DNA of 64,000 nt from positions 4,684,497 through 4,748,496 of the forward strand of contig CM031870.1 of assembly GCA_018697195.1 (NCBI GenBank), in the 5' to 3' direction. The notes under the pieces were generated by a model. The model searched no databases. It was given only the letters and a program-made list of their open reading frames with translations, and was not told where the DNA came from. Of the stretch, positions 24,806 through 38,700 are shown one piece after another. The DNA comes from Certhia americana. Taxonomy: Eukaryota; Chordata; Aves; Passeriformes; Certhiidae. The position numbers were made by a program, and so were the translations under genes. Positions within the stretch are counted from its first letter, which is position 1. Each line of letters begins with the position of its first letter.

Positions 24806-27800
24806 GGCCAGATCACATATTAGTCAGTAATTCCAGTGAACTGGGTATCTTCACTAATGAAGGGTCTTACTGGCAGGTGCAAGCCCAGGAATTGGTTCTT
24901 CACAGGAAGAAGCTGGCTGCCAGACACAGCCCAAAGGGAGGAATGCTGAGTGGGCAGGCCAGAAGCTTGCAACATCCACACATGCTACAGCAGAGCATGG
25001 TTGTGCTGTGGGGAACAGCAGGGATCCCTCTGCTCCCCCTGTGCTGCCAGATAAAATGGGGAAAATGGGACATGCCAGTGAATTTAACCCCAGCCATTCC
25101 CTGCACATCACCTGATTCTTCAGGTTAATGGGAAATTAGTGTCTTTGCACCCAGCCTTGCAGCAGGTGAGTGCAGTTGGACTGAGGAGGGCGTGAACCCT
25201 AAAGACTTTGTTCTGACTCCTTCCCCAGTCCGAATTTGTGCTGGCAGGGCTTTCTAGCCCGGTAAGGACCACAGGGCTGGGCTGGCTCTGTGACTCAGAG
25301 GGCTCGTGGTGCCATCTCGTGGCCAAAATAAAGTAGAAAATAGATTGTGTGCAATGCTAATTGCTCTGGCCAGTGCAGAGGGGCTGCAGGAGGAGTTACT
25401 GCAATCCTTGCCCCTGGACCTTGCCCCTCTCAGGGCAGGAGCCGTGGTCCCAGCATCACACAGCCCTGGGTGTGGCAGGCAGGGCCATGGCACAGCTGCC
25501 AGTGCCGTGAGCCACGAAGTGAGTTGGTGGTGTTCAGAGCTGACTCTAAACATCAGGGCACCTGTCCTGCCCCAAGATGTTTGCCTTCAATCCAGGTGAG
25601 AGTTGCAAGGCACAAACATGTTTTGCAGCTACAGGGAAGATCCTCAGGGCCACTTGAGGAATGTGGAAATGGTATTTCCACCTCTGAGAGCCAATGTTTT
25701 CTGCCAGACAAATAGATAGCTGAGTCATAATCAATGTTCTGCCATCGCTTGGCTGAGCAAATAAACAGGAGACAGGCATCTTGTTTTGTGGAGATATATT
25801 CAGCTGTGTAATTCAGTGTGCTGGGGAGGGATCACTTCTATCCATCTGCTGACACAGGCACAAGTAGGATGCATTTTTCAAAGGAATCAAAGGAACCTGT
25901 TTTTCTTGGATGTTTGCAGCTCTGAAGGCTGCTGTGCCATGGAGGAAGGAATCCACCTCTCTGCTTCAAAGCCAAGAACCTGAGAGCCCATGGCAAGGGG
26001 GCAGGTCTGAGGTTCCACCAGTGAATTTCTGCAGAGCTGAGCCCAGCCCAGTGTTGTTCCTTAGAGCACTACACTGCTGCTTTATCTCTCTTTTGAGTTC
26101 ACACTATCTTTGGCAGGGTTAAAACAGGAACAGTCCTGGCCTTTCTGAAGCCAAAGGCAAAAGTCCTTTTTATTTCAGCAAGACCAAGACTTCCTTCACA
26201 GAGTTGATATGTGGTTTGCTCCCCAGTTGCTTTACCTGTCTCTCCTTGCCTTCCCTCCAAAGCAGAGGGGAGGCTGTGGTGGATACCTTTAATTCAGCCT
26301 CTGTAAGCAAGAGGCATAGAAGTGAAAAGCTGAGGCTGTCCCCAGGGCTGACTCACAGCCCATAGCTGAGGAGTTTGCCCTGGTGAAATTACCCTGCAGG
26401 TATGGAGGGTCTGCTGTTGAGCTAGTGTTTACTAGCATGAGCATATGCAGAACTTCTAACCCATGAGATTATATCTAACATGATATTTGTTGTCACTCTG
26501 GGCTCAGGACCAACCTTTCTTGGTGTTTGCATTTCTGTATGCTGCAAAGTTGGGTGCCAGGCATAGGAAATGTAATGAGGACATGGGATTAAAACTTTAT
26601 TGGGTTCCCATGAAGGGGAAACAAACAACATGATAAAGCACATGATAAGAAAATGCATGTGGAGGAGTGGGAAGTCACAGGCAGATAAATGGATGGGAAA
26701 TTGCCTTGGCTATTCATCAGCTGGAATAAGGTTGTGGAATATGATGGCATGTAAGTGTGCCACAGATAGAGACGACAGCCATGCTGAGCTACAGAGGAAA
26801 GGGAGACAACCAAAACCAGCTCTCATTTAATCCCTGACCCCCATTCTCTGTGCATGTGTATGTGCAAAACAAGCACTGTGAAATTAGTCTGCATTTTCAG
26901 GGCAATTGCATGACTGGTTCCAAAGGCCAGACCATGCCAAATACCAGAATGACTGCTGGTGTAGGCTCATAACATTATCAGGATATCTGAAGAGAGGGAA
27001 CGGCCTTTGCTGCTATTTAACAAGGTCAGGAAGGACAGAGAAGTGTAAAACTAGCAGTGGGTGTAGTTTATTTTTCTGTGTCATTAGCCCTTTATGACCG
27101 GATGCTGGTGCAAATCTCATGTGGCCTCATGATTTAAATTGCAAACTTAGAAATGCAGCTCCTGGTTTGTTCCGACTGGGGAGCAGTGTTGAGCTTGGTT
27201 GCAGCACTTGCTTATCTGAACAGGTTTGCAGACTCCGGGGCATCCTCCAGGACACTGTTCCCAGGCAGAAATTACTTAGTCCTCAAATCACACGAACCAG
27301 TTTTTTCACTCTTGGTGTTTGGCTTGGCTGCCTGGTAAGTGAAATCCTGGAAGGATTTTGCTGTGAGCTATGGAAAAGCTCAGGAGATGTCTGTGGATGG
27401 CTCAAGCTTGTGACTCATGGTGTCTTTCTGTGGCTTCAAGCAAAGCATGGTTTGTTCTTGCTCAGGATTCCGGGCAGATTTCTGTGACATGGTGAACCTT
27501 GGGAGCCTGGGTGTTACCCCTGCTGCTCATGGGCTGCATCCCCTTCCCCAGACCAGCAGCTTGGTCCCTTCACCAGCTCCATGCACTGTCTGTCTCGAGA
27601 AGAGGGGTGTGACTGTCAGCACCGTGGTTTGTGTTTGCATCTCCCACACACACAGCACAGGAGCAAACAGCAGCCCCTGGCGGGGATGGAGCAGTGGAGA
27701 GGGAGAGGATGGAGACAGTGGGAAGGGGATGTGGTGGTGTGGCAGGATGGGGAGATGGCGAGTTGGAGCAAAGCTGGGCTCTTGGACCCCAAAGCTCTGG

Positions 27801-27812
27801 ACAAGGCCATGG
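24806..27812. other. Intergenic stretch between pseudogene and CYP2W1 3' end
   Basis: About 3 kb with short overlapping ORFs on both strands and no recognised family. It must contain the 3' UTR of the minus-strand CYP2W1 gene. On the minus strand AATAAA occurs at about 27067-27072 and again near 26596-26601, roughly 740 and 1,210 bp past the stop; either could be its poly(A) signal. No remaining piece of the pseudogene's exon 9 was found after the CR1 insertion. Confidence 0.5.
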
Positions 27813-30800
27813 TTATTCCCGCAGGACAGCACAGGTTGCCTGAGGCTGAGGCCTTAATGTGAAAGTCGTTTGGGGGACGGTGAGGTCCAAGTCAGACTCT
27901 GAAACTCCTGGCTGGGGTCGGAAAGTGAATGTTTGGAGCAACCCCACGAAGAAGACAAACAGCTCCATCTTGGCCAGGCTTTCTCCGATGCAGTTCCGTC
28001 GCCCTGTGGGTGAAAGCAAAGTGGAAAAATACATCTGGAATGTTTGTCCTGGACATGTTAGCATCTGAGATGTTGCAATGGGAGCAGGAGGGAAACCTTG
28101 AAATGCACGAAAGCATTTTGGAGTAGAGTGGCCTGTGTTGCTAAAGGTTCCTGCCTGGTCTCTTTTATCACAGGCTACAGCCATCTTACAGGGTTATTAC
28201 ATGTTTATGGTGTGCCCTCTCCTCTCTCCTTAGCTCTTCCAACCCTCTCAGCATCTTTAACCCTTCCTTTTAGAAAGCAGCCTGATAGAAGAATGCCACC
28301 TCCTTTCAAAGTGGAATATTTTGAAACTCACTTTTCCTGTGGAATTTATCCTCACATACCACTTTTAGATAAGAGCCTGTTTCTCTTTACTACCCTCCTT
28401 TACGCTATATTTAGCAGTGGGAGAGCTGTGCTCTGAAAGCAGCCATTTGCCCAGATGCAGAACAATTGATTGCATTCAGTTGTCTGGTTGCTTATTGACT
28501 AAGGGCAGTATTTAGACATGAAGAACTCTTTAGTGAGTATTGTAATGAAATGGCCCTGCCACAGCCCCAGCTCTGTGCAGATCAGCCCTTTAGTTACCTG
28601 TGGAGAAAGGCAGGAAAGCTCCTTTCTTTACAAAATTCCCTTCAGCATCAAGAAAGTGGTTGGGGTTGAATTGATGTGGTGTCTCCCATTGTGTCTTATC
28701 CAGCAGCACTGAGGTAAGGGATGGGATTACAATTATACCCTGGAAGAAAAGTACACAAAGGCACAGAAGATATCAAAGTGCTGTTTTGGTTTATTTTCTC
28801 ACACAGACTAAGGTGTCCCAGGAGATTTGCTCCACGCGGGGTAGGTGGAGACCATGAGGGTTTTATCCCATCATCCAGCAAAGAGACATCAGTGAGATTT
28901 TCCCACTAGTGCCAAGGATTGAAGCCAGACCCCACAAGGTGCTGTGAAACCCTCAAGTGAAAGGTTTCAAATTCTCCTCAAATTCAAATCCTGGAAATTC
29001 TCTGGCAGATACTTCACTGTGCAGATGGCAGCAAGGGTAAACCAGGGCTGCTCATGGAGTGAGGAAGTCCTGAGCATGAGAGGGACTGGACTGAGTCCTG
29101 TGACACACTCTGGGCTTGGCATAGAAACTCTTCTGGGGATGGTTTTGGACTCTGTCCTGTAATTCCCTCTAAAGAAACCATTCTCCAGTGGCACTGGTGA
29201 ACCTGGGGAGGGCTTTGTCCTGCTGGGAGGGAGCAGATACCTACCTTGGGAAGGAAGTAGCCCCTGAAGTGGGTGTCAACAGCAGTGCAGCGGGGCACGT
29301 GTGGCAGGAGGGTGATGAACCTCTGCACCTCGTGCAGCACCGCGTTGGTGTAGGGCATGTGCTTCCTGTCCTCATACGTGGCCCAGCTCCCAGCTTTGAC
29401 CGTTCTCCCAATCTCCTCCTGAACCTTTTCTGGAAGGAACAAACAAAAGGGATGTTTTCCTTGTCCCAGCAAGGAAACCAACTCCCTCCTTAGATTAGGT
29501 TTGGGGGAAAAAACTGTATTTTTCCAGAGTCTGAAGAGAGAGAAGATTCTTAAAGCAGAAGTGTGGGTTTCCCTGCTCTGTACTTAATTCAAGCATGTGG
29601 GTAAATTGTTTCCTCAGCATCATACTCTGATCTCCACTCATCCTCTCTCCTAGCCAGTCAAAGGGGCTATTTTATTGTGACTTTGATCAGCACCTAGTTA
29701 CATTAGAAGTTCATCACAGAGCAGAGCTAGGATTTAGCTCTTAAGGCAAAAGAGCTGCTGTGGATCTGAGGCCAGGCCTCTTCCTTCCCCATTTCAGCTT
29801 GCCATGGAAGGAGTAGGTAAAAGCTGCTCACTTTGAATCTCTGGGTATTTCATCATGAGCAGGATGGACCACTGGAGCGTGGTGGCAATGGTCTCTGTTC
29901 CAGCCATGACCAGGTCAAGTATGGATGCCATTAAGTTGTCATCATGGAAGAGGCTGTCTTTCTTGTTCTTCTCCTTGAAAAACACAAGAGGTAAGACAAG
30001 TCATAAAACCATCAGTCTGAGGATTCAGCAAGCTCAGGAAATGCTGCATAACCTAGAGCACAGCTGGCTGTAGTCTTGTGTTTGTGACCTGGGTGAAAAA
30101 ATAGACCTGATCTTGAATGCACAGCATTCACCAGAGCGGGAGCACCACAGATGGAAGGTTTGGAGGGGAGTTTTGGTTCAACACCCATTTCCCATGGAAG
30201 CAGGCTGAAACCCAGAGCTGACTGCTGTTCACAGACTCAGCCTTGCAGGTTTGGAAAGAGCCTGGTCTCTGCCCTGAACAGAAGCAGATTCAGCTAATCC
30301 TACCTCTGAGGGACGACTACTATCCAAGGCCAGGTTTGAATCCCCAACAATGCTCAAAATCACCTTTCAGACCATTTCTGCCTGGGCTTTAGAACTGTGC
30401 TAACTCCTCCTCCACACAGCTCAGCAGAATACTTAGTGCCTAAGGTCATCCTGGATCCAGCTGGAAAGAAGAAAAAGCTCAGACCCCAAATATTTTGTGT
30501 TGAATGAAATCAACTGATGTGTGAAACTGCCAAGCCTCTGCTAAGCAAGATGCAGGGCAGGGTTAGAACTTGTACCAAGGATTTATCATTCAAGTACTTT
30601 AAGGGGATCATTCATCTTGATGGAGCAACAGTATCAATGATTAATTGATTTGTTTTCATAAAAAGAAAGGCAGAGTCAGCTTTCCTGTGAATTCATGCAT
30701 TTTCTACTAGGAGCAAGTAGTTGATCTCACATTACTAGTGCTACTATTTCAGGAGTCGACTGGGAGTAGATTTTGTTTCTCAATTTTGATAGAAAAATGT

Positions 30801-33800
30801 ACCATTTGTAAGAGCCTGGCATCTGATTTAGATACCACTGGAGTTACAGCATGGATTTCAGTAGATTTACATGACATGACTGACATCAAGACTCAGCAAC
30901 TCTTTTATCTGGAAAATCCAAAGGAGACATTGCAAAGAGCCAACAGAGCTAATCAGTCCAATACCTCTTGTTGCTTGAATATCAGTGCATCAATGTAGCT
31001 CCTCACGCTGTTCTCATTGATATCCTCCCTGCTTGCCTTCATGTACTGCCTTAAAATGGCACGCACATCTTCGATTTTCTTGAGCATAATCTTGTGGGTT
31101 TTGAAGAGAAATCCAAGGAATGGGTAGAAATTGAAATACTAAGGAGAAATTTAAAAAGAGAAGCATTAGGCCTGCAGAAATATCACACAGAATCACCTTG
31201 GCACATGCTGAAACAGCTTTTCCTAAGGGCCAATGTATCAGTTGAGTTTTGTCTTTAGTAGCAGTACCTCAGCATCCCAGGGACTTCCTGGGCAGATTTT
31301 CATAAGCTAAAGTAATCAAAGTTCAGTTCTCATTTTAGCTCCACACAGATGTGCAGGATGGGTCAAAGGGAAAGAAGGCAAGGGGAATCTGGTAGCAGAT
31401 TTTGATGACCAAAGTGGCATGTGGAGAACTGTCACATTTTAGGTCTAATGGCTGGTTCTGAACGCTTGAAAACTGCTGAAGTAAATCCTATGCTTGGTGT
31501 GGCTCATGTGCCAGCGTAAAAAAAAAAAAATGTTTATCTGTGGGACAGGTTACTTACATTTAAATTTGGGGATCCCAGAAGAATCATAACTTCATCTATG
31601 AGTCTTAAGAGAGTGAGAAATGTTGGGTCCTTGTAGTCAAACCTGTCCCCAAAGAGCATGACGAAAGTGACATTGATGGGCGCGCAGTTGAAGGACGGCA
31701 GGCTGAAAGGTTCCCCTGAAGCAGGAGCAGGATGGGAAAGCTGTGAGACGTGGAGCAGCTGTGACACACACGAGGCTGGGCAGCCCCAGGATTGTCCCCA
31801 GCTCACCTCTGAAGGATTTGATCATCTCGATGAGGAAGTGAAGCTCCTCAAAGATTCTGCCTTCCATCATTTGTTTGCCCATGCCGAGGTTGCGCATGCT
31901 GGACACGGTGAATCTCCGCGTTGTCCTCCACAGCTCCCCGATGGAGAAGAACAGACCTGGGCAGCCCATGAGAAATGTGCTGGACTCAGGCACAGAGGAG
32001 CCCCCCCACATCAAACCAAACAGGGCACTGGGTGAGCAGGGAGCTCCACAAGTGTTTCTGCTGCCTGTTTTCTGGTGGATTTAGGGACTAAAGGTCTCCC
32101 CTTTCTGCGTGCCTCATCCCTGTATCCTCTCAGCTCTATTCTCACTGAGCCTGGAGTTTAGGAAAAGCAAGCTCCCTCCCAGCCCAGTTAGCCCAGTCCT
32201 CTCCTGAGTGGCAGATGGGCAGGTGTGGCTTTCAGACCAGGCTGTAGAGCTGTAGGCAGATGGGCAGGTGTGGCTTTTCAGACCAGGTTTGAGTCAGTCA
32301 TGGGACAGTTTTGACCCTGCTGGTTGCAAGTCTAGGGCCTCAAGCACCTTGTGTCTCTGAAGCTTCTCCCTTCATCCTATTTGAGTCATAAAGGTAATTT
32401 ATCTGTGTGGGATGGGATAATTCAGTCTCCTCTACCCTAAACTGTTTTATGGACATTCCCAGCAATGCTGTATTTTCAGCAGTGGTGAAAATACTGACAT
32501 TTTTGTGGAGGTTTCTGAGCTTATGCCACGATGATCTCTAGCACCTCCAAGCAGGGATGGGTATTTCATCCTGTCAGAGTGCTGTAAAGAAAAGGTTGGG
32601 TCAATAATCCAGAAACTATCTCAGATTGTGGTCAGCTGAAAAGCTGGATGCCAGCACTTCACATCTTCATCATGGCTGTGAAGCTTTTAAATATGTTTGC
32701 TTTTCTGGTTTAAAGCAGTGTATTTTTAATTTGGATAGCAAAACTTTTTGCTCCAAGAATGTCAATGCAAATTTCAATGTAAACTTCAGTTTTTAATTTT
32801 TCTTTAATTTATGCAGTTTCATTTGGATCATTCTTTTTCTGAGAGTATCTGCAAAGTAAACAAATTGGCATTTTCTAAAGAAAAAATGTTTCATAAGAAA
32901 ATTTGTGACCATTGTTGCTTAACAGCAGAACTTCCATCTTTGGGTCACTTCTACTTGCCTCAGACTTGGGCTGAGAAGGTAAATGTGAAAGGACTTGTGA
33001 TGCAACACTGATAGTCTCCCACAGGGATGTTTTACATGTAAATTAGCTCTAAAAAATACCTTTCTCCTCATCAATTCCTTTTATTTATGTAATGATAAAT
33101 TCATCTATTGATATTATGGCTGGGTAATTTAATTTCTAATTCTAATCCCAACTTCAGCCTGTGACCAGCATATAAAGCTGCCTTTTGGTTTTCCCAGCTA
33201 AAGCCTCACCTGAAGCAGAGGATGGACAAAACAAAAAGTCCTCTGAAACAGTCAGGGGTGGAAAGTTACCTGGAAAAACTATGAGATTGTTTGTGGGGGT
33301 GAATTTGCAGCTTCAGCCTCTTGCTTCTGCCTGAACCTCTTTCAGGCTGGTCAACCTGAGAACTTTTGTGGGGAGGCAAAGGTGTGGGAGCTGACATGAC
33401 AAAGGCAGTGGGAGAAAGGGGAAAAACCCGGCAGCTCCCAACAGTCCAAAGTCTCCTGGAAATGTGCAGAGGGTTCATAAATGTGGTGGTGACAGTGAGC
33501 TGCTCACACCGACATCTCACAGAGATTAACCCCAGAATTACCACAGTGCCTTCAAAATCCCACTCCTTCCACCCCTCAACTTCTTGGATATGCATTGGCT
33601 GCAAGTGTGTCAGCAAAAATGATGGAAAGCCAGGAGTTATTGTGTGCAAGGAAAGCCAAATGTTTGCTGTAACTTGGCTTCAGAAGGGCCCAAGGGGATG
33701 TTTAAAAGCTGGGCTCCAGGAATGTACAGTTAGGTTGTGCCTCATCACCATCATCATCATCATCACAGGCACTAAGTGACAGCGTGGTCCCTCCCACCCC

Positions 33801-35786
33801 CCCACTCATTGCTCTAGTACCGTTTCCGTTCTGAATTTGGTCAAATATTGGGATGGATGGTCTGTCTACAAACTCCTCTGTGTAGTTCACAAGCGCCTCT
33901 CGCACAACTTCGTACCCAGTCAGGACCACAACTTTCTGGAACCCGAAGTGGAGGGTGAAGATGGGGCCATATTTTTCTGCAAGCTGAAAAAAGAGGCGAG
34001 CTGTGATGGTCAGGAAGGGAGGGGGCGTGCAGGGAACAGCACCTCTTTCTGTCTGAAAGGACATTTTCCAACCTGGCATCCTGCTGGGAATGGCTGCAGA
34101 GCCACTACCTGCAGAAGGGCAGCTGTGAGCCAGAGCTTGTCATGGTCAAACACGAAGCATTTTGTACAGATGCCCCGCTGGCACCTGTGTGAAATTCAGG
34201 TCTCTTGCTATAAAGCAGCTCCCACCCCCACAGTGCATCATTAATCTGGTTTTGCTGTTATGGAGAAAATAAATGAAAACCAAAAAAAACCATCTAAAGA
34301 CTCGACCTCGAATGGCAGCTAAAGTTGGCAAACTGGAGGAAGACCGAAAAAGAGAAGATAGTTCAGTACAAATAATGATGCTGTCACAGAGGAAAACTTT
34401 GGTCTGATGCTCCTGATTTACTAAAGTACTCCTGCGTCCTGCTAGTAGACCAGAGGAGCAGTGTCTCTTTCACAGGACAAAGGGGCACACATCAGTGCCC
34501 ACCCAACAATCCCCAGTTGGTTCCAGCTGCTTAGTGCAAACACCAGTTTTTGCTCTCCGTGGGGTGAGATGGAGGGATAACCCCTCTGGAGTAATCCCAA
34601 GGCAAAGGCAAACATAGGCAATACCAGCCAAAGCCTAGCAGGGGACAAAAGCATGCAGAGGTAATTCCAAAGCGCCATTCAGAGGCTGCAGCAGCGTCTG
34701 CCCAGCCCTGCTGGGTAAACTGACCCCAGCCCTGACATTGCCCATAACAGCTCCAGGTGCTGGCGCCTCTCCCCATGGCAGCAGTCACCCCCAGCAGCTG
34801 CTCCCACAGCACAGCCCATGTTTGCTGAGCACTGGTGTCACAGGAGCTGTGGACCCCTGGCTGGGAACCTCCCTGCCTGTTTGCTGACCCCATCGTGGGT
34901 CAGCCTGAGGGAGCCATCCCTGAAAGCCAGCTGGGAATGCCCGGCAGCCCCAGGAACAGCCTCGTCCTGCACACAGGGACAGCTCGCCACCCTGAGTGGG
35001 GTAAGTTGTCTTAATGACAGGTCAGTGGAAGAGCTCACAGGTTATTCACTCTGGTTCCTTAGCACAGCTTTCCCATCTCTCCCTTGCACTGCTATCTAGA
35101 TTTTAACGCGTATCCCGTTCATCAAGAGGGAGAGGGATTTTGCAGTGGAGTGTCTGGATTTGGCCCTCTCCACGGCAGTTTTGGAGTCACTGCATTGTGG
35201 AATTCCTCTTGCCAGATCTCCGGGGCATAGGGAAGGGAAGCAATTTAATTCAGGTTAGTTATATCCTAATGCTTTAAAAGATTTCTGGGTGTCCAAGCTG
35301 TCAAATTAATATTTCAAATCCCACAAGCATTATAGACTTCATGTACATCATCACAATTACATGAAGAAATCCCATATTACCCAGAGGTCTTTTTTTAATG
35401 GTTGATTGCTCCTAAATTACATTGCATCAACACAGACATTGACTAGAAGAAGCCCAGAAAGATACTATATAGCAATTTCCACACCTTTGCAATTCAGTTT
35501 GAATTAAAAAAGATAAAAAGTTCTCACTGATACATCCCAGGCAGCTTTAAAATCTATGAGGGTCTGGGTTAGGGTTTTTTTGTCCTACCTTCATTAGTGA
35601 TTTATCTTGCCTTCTAAGATCCACCAAGTGCAGGTTACCAATGATCGGAAGAGGAGTTGGACCAGGAGGTAATTTAAAAGCTGAATTTTTATAGCCAGTT
35701 GAAAAATAGGCTACAGCTAATAATACTGCTGCACACAGCAGACAAACTAATGCAGGATCAGAGAGAAATGAAATTAAAAAAGACAT
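27813..35786 (-). CDS. CYP2W1: Cytochrome P450 2W1 orthologue, nine exons, 500 residues
   Basis: Coding exons, 5' to 3' on the minus strand: 35786-35589, 33983-33821, 31956-31807, 31715-31558, 31138-30965, 29973-29832, 29429-29245, 28739-28598, 28003-27813 (stop TAA). All introns are GT-AG, and the phases join into 501 codons in frame. The protein has an N-terminal membrane anchor (about residues 12-28), the proline hinge LPPGPTPLP, the I-helix AGTET at about 305-309, ExxR as E362-R365, and the heme loop [10 protein letters not shown] with Cys442 as thiolate ligand. It matches human CYP2W1 closely in [32 protein letters not shown] and [13 protein letters not shown]. It should be a heme monooxygenase of the endoplasmic reticulum reduced by NADPH-P450 reductase; CYP2W1 substrates are reported to include retinoids and lipids. 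Exons 4 and 7 are each one codon shorter than in the neighbouring paralogue. The start ATG follows an A-run (A at -3). Confidence 0.93.
31807..31956 (-). other. CYP2W1: CYP2W1 exon 3 (C-helix heme-contact region)
   Basis: This 150-bp exon is the standard CYP2 exon 3 length. It encodes [20 protein letters not shown]; the WxxxR motif (W and R of WRTTR) is the C-helix pair that holds a heme propionate in P450s. The acceptor is CCCAG and the donor GTGAGC. Confidence 0.9.
32212..32288. repeat. Local tandem duplication in CYP2W1 intron 2
   Basis: A block of about 30 bp starting GGCAGATGGGCAGGTGTGGC and ending with TTTCAGACCAGG occurs twice in succession, about 45 bp apart start to start. The copies differ by one inserted T. 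This is a recent slippage or unequal-exchange event in an intron, with no coding effect seen. Confidence 0.85.
33740..33768. repeat. Short ATC/CAT trinucleotide repeat
   Basis: About nine CAT/ATC units sit just downstream, in minus-strand sense, of the CYP2W1 exon 2 donor. They produce a run of aspartates in the read-through frame only. Intronic. Confidence 0.8.
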
Positions 35787-38700
35787 TTTTTTTTTTTAGT
35801 AATAATCTGGTTTTTGGGGTTAGAAGCAATAAAAATGCAGTGGCACTGTTCAGTTTCTGCCAGCTGGCTCTCTGTTTGCTCTCTGCAATTGCTACAAGCA
35901 CTCAATTCTTATTAAGGTTTGTAGAGTACCTAAATAAATACTGCATACTCCACCCTCTTTAAACACCTCAGAGAATGTGGTCTAAGCAGTTTGCAAAGCC
36001 TGTCCAGAAGTAAAGAGAGTTTCAAATTACAAACCCATGCATGTGTGTGCAAGAACATATACATGGGAAAAGGTGCTTGGCATTCCTCTATAACCTCCTC
36101 CTCCCTGAGACCTCAAGGTCCTTCATTAGCAGTACTATGACCCTCCAAGCACTCTGCTGACACAGGGAAATAAAAAGGCTCTTGGAATCCTGTTAGAAAC
36201 TCCAGTTTCAGTTTTAGGTAGGATTTGAGACCTCAGTGTTACTAGAGAGAAAAATTAGTATAGTTACAGGAGACTTTGCCTTTCTTGATGTCAAGTGGAG
36301 ATCAAAGGTTGTTAATAATGGTAAAGCCCAACTATCCCTGGGGTGTTGTAGCCCATAAACTTCTTCATAAAGTCAGCTCTGAAATGCCTGGGAGGGATGT
36401 GATTTCAGACTTTGTGTCTGAGGTAGAAGACATGTAATAGCTAGCCACAGAAAATTAGCTTGGATCAAGTGATCATGAGTGGATTCATGAGTGCAGTGGA
36501 ATGACAAAATTAGATTTGAAACTTCTGGGAGGACTTCATTTTGCTAGAGCAGCTTCTAAGGGATAGAGGGAAGAAGCTAATGAAGTTAATGAAGCCAGCT
36601 GACCTGGCAGGCTCCAGAAGGGGAGCAAGACAGGAGAGTGGAATGATTTTAAGGCAAAGATACTAAACAACTGGAGCCTGCATCTCGCATAAAGGCTTAA
36701 GCCTTGTAGAAAATAATTGAGGTCTACCTGGTTGAAAAGTGGTTTCCAGGAGGAAGTTTGGTATAAGCAGCCAAAGGGCTGTTTTACATGATGAGGAACA
36801 CAAGGCTAAAGGTACATTTGTCCAAAGGTTAGATCATATAAAGGCCATTATTCAGCAAATGTGGGCCCTCAGCCTTGTAAACGCAAAAAGACAAGGAAGG
36901 AGGTGGATCTGATCCAGAGTGGGGCATGGTCTGCAGGGTCCTGGAGTGAATGGCTGCTGGGCACTCACCAGAGCTGCCTGTGTGGTGTGGAGACGTTGCA
37001 GCACAACAGCCACCCAGAAGCAGAAGCAGCAAGTGTGTTGCAACATTTCTGGGATTTATTTTTTTATTAGTTTCCAAGAAATGGGCTGGAGGCAACGGTT
37101 TCCCCCAGAGCATGCCTAGCATGACTCAGCCCTGCTAAGAGGCAGAGGGGCTGTAAAGACAGGCAGGAAGGATCACAGCTGGCACAGGATGCAGAACGTG
37201 GGCACTATGATGAGAACTTGCAATGGCACATGCTCTGTGCCTGGGCAGAATGTTTGTTCCTGCAGGGTTCTCTTGGACCAGCAGCACCCTGCAGGGCAGA
37301 AGTTACGTGTTGCTGCTGTTTTCCTGGTATTTCATCCTTGCCCTGGGAGCCTCTGAACTCATAAAAAGGCCTTTCAGAAAGAGACTTAAATTATCTCTGA
37401 AAAGTCAGGAGGAGTGCATTGTGGTTTTTTTCAAGCCAGGCTCTGAGTGCAATGCATTAAAATGACAAAGGTAAGTAAAAGTCTCGATGACAAGAAATTC
37501 CTGTCTCACTAATGTGTCTGGTACGCGTTTCGCTCCAGAGCCGCGCTGCTACGTGCTTCCCTGCCTGAGCACACAGAGCCAAGCACAAAACACCTGCCAG
37601 GCACTGACACTGCTCTGGGTGCATTCCTGGGGCAGCCAGGCCCCTCAGGGTGCTCGTGGCCTGGTTGTCCTCCATCCCTCATGCCCACGTGGCGTCCTGC
37701 CACTGCTCTGTGGCCCGGGTGGTACTGGTGAAGATGTGGAGCTTTGGGTATTGGCCACCTAAAGGCAACCACACCACTGCCAGTCAGCCAGCCCGGGCCA
37801 CAAAAACACCAGCCCTGCATCCTTTAACTTAAATCCCCCAAAATCTCTGCAGCAGTCCCATTCTTGACCAGCAGTACATCCCAGACTGCAGCCTCAGATA
37901 ACTCCTGCTGGCTTTTACTGTGATGGGTTCCTTATAAGCAAGGGCAAGAGACACAGGAACCACTGCAAGGGGCCACATCAGGAGCCATGCAGAGCCATGT
38001 CCTGCCTCACATAGCAGCTGTGATTTTCTGGAGTTAGAAATCCAGCTATTTCCTTTGAGGTGTTTGTAGCTGAGTATTGCTCACTCTTTGTGCTGCTGAA
38101 CATGTCCTGGCTGCAGGCTGCCCACGGATACCTGTGCTCACCTCTCTCATGTGGGAGTATTGCCTAGCTTTATCAGTCTGACCTGAAATCAACTTCATAC
38201 TGTCACACCAGATAGATCAACAGCAGCAGAACAAAATATTTAATGATTAAGTAGGTGATAAGGTCAGGCTTGCAGTGGTTAGACTGCAAATAAAGCAACA
38301 GCAAAACAAACGCAAGCAAGCGCAGCAGGAGAGGCTTCCTTGTCACAGAGCTTGCTGAGCACTCCCTGAGCTGTGCACAGGAGCTGGAGCTGGGCCTGTG
38401 GTACAGACCCTGACCAAGTGCAACGCCAGCACAAGTAGAAGGTGCAGAATCACTATTAGAGTGATGCCTTTAGTAATGTGAGCTAAAGCTAGTGAGGAGA
38501 GTCAGTGTCTTAACCAGAGGCCACCATACTTTGTCATCCTTTCATATTCTTTCTCCTTTCCTTCCACTTGCAGCACAGCTCAGCTTTAGGTGACAGTAAC
38601 TTTAGTTTTATATTGTAGGTTTACCGTAACTGCCCCATTTTCAGTCAAATGGACAATACTGTCTCAATTCATCACAACACACCTGGTAATTGAGACTGAA

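Noticed and set aside
25905..25985. Segment after TTTGCAG reading EGCCAMEEG as a possible P450 exon 9 relic
   Set aside because: Only a cysteine and a few residues match the heme loop, with no FxxG or LAKMEL. It is no better than chance and lies beyond the CR1 element.
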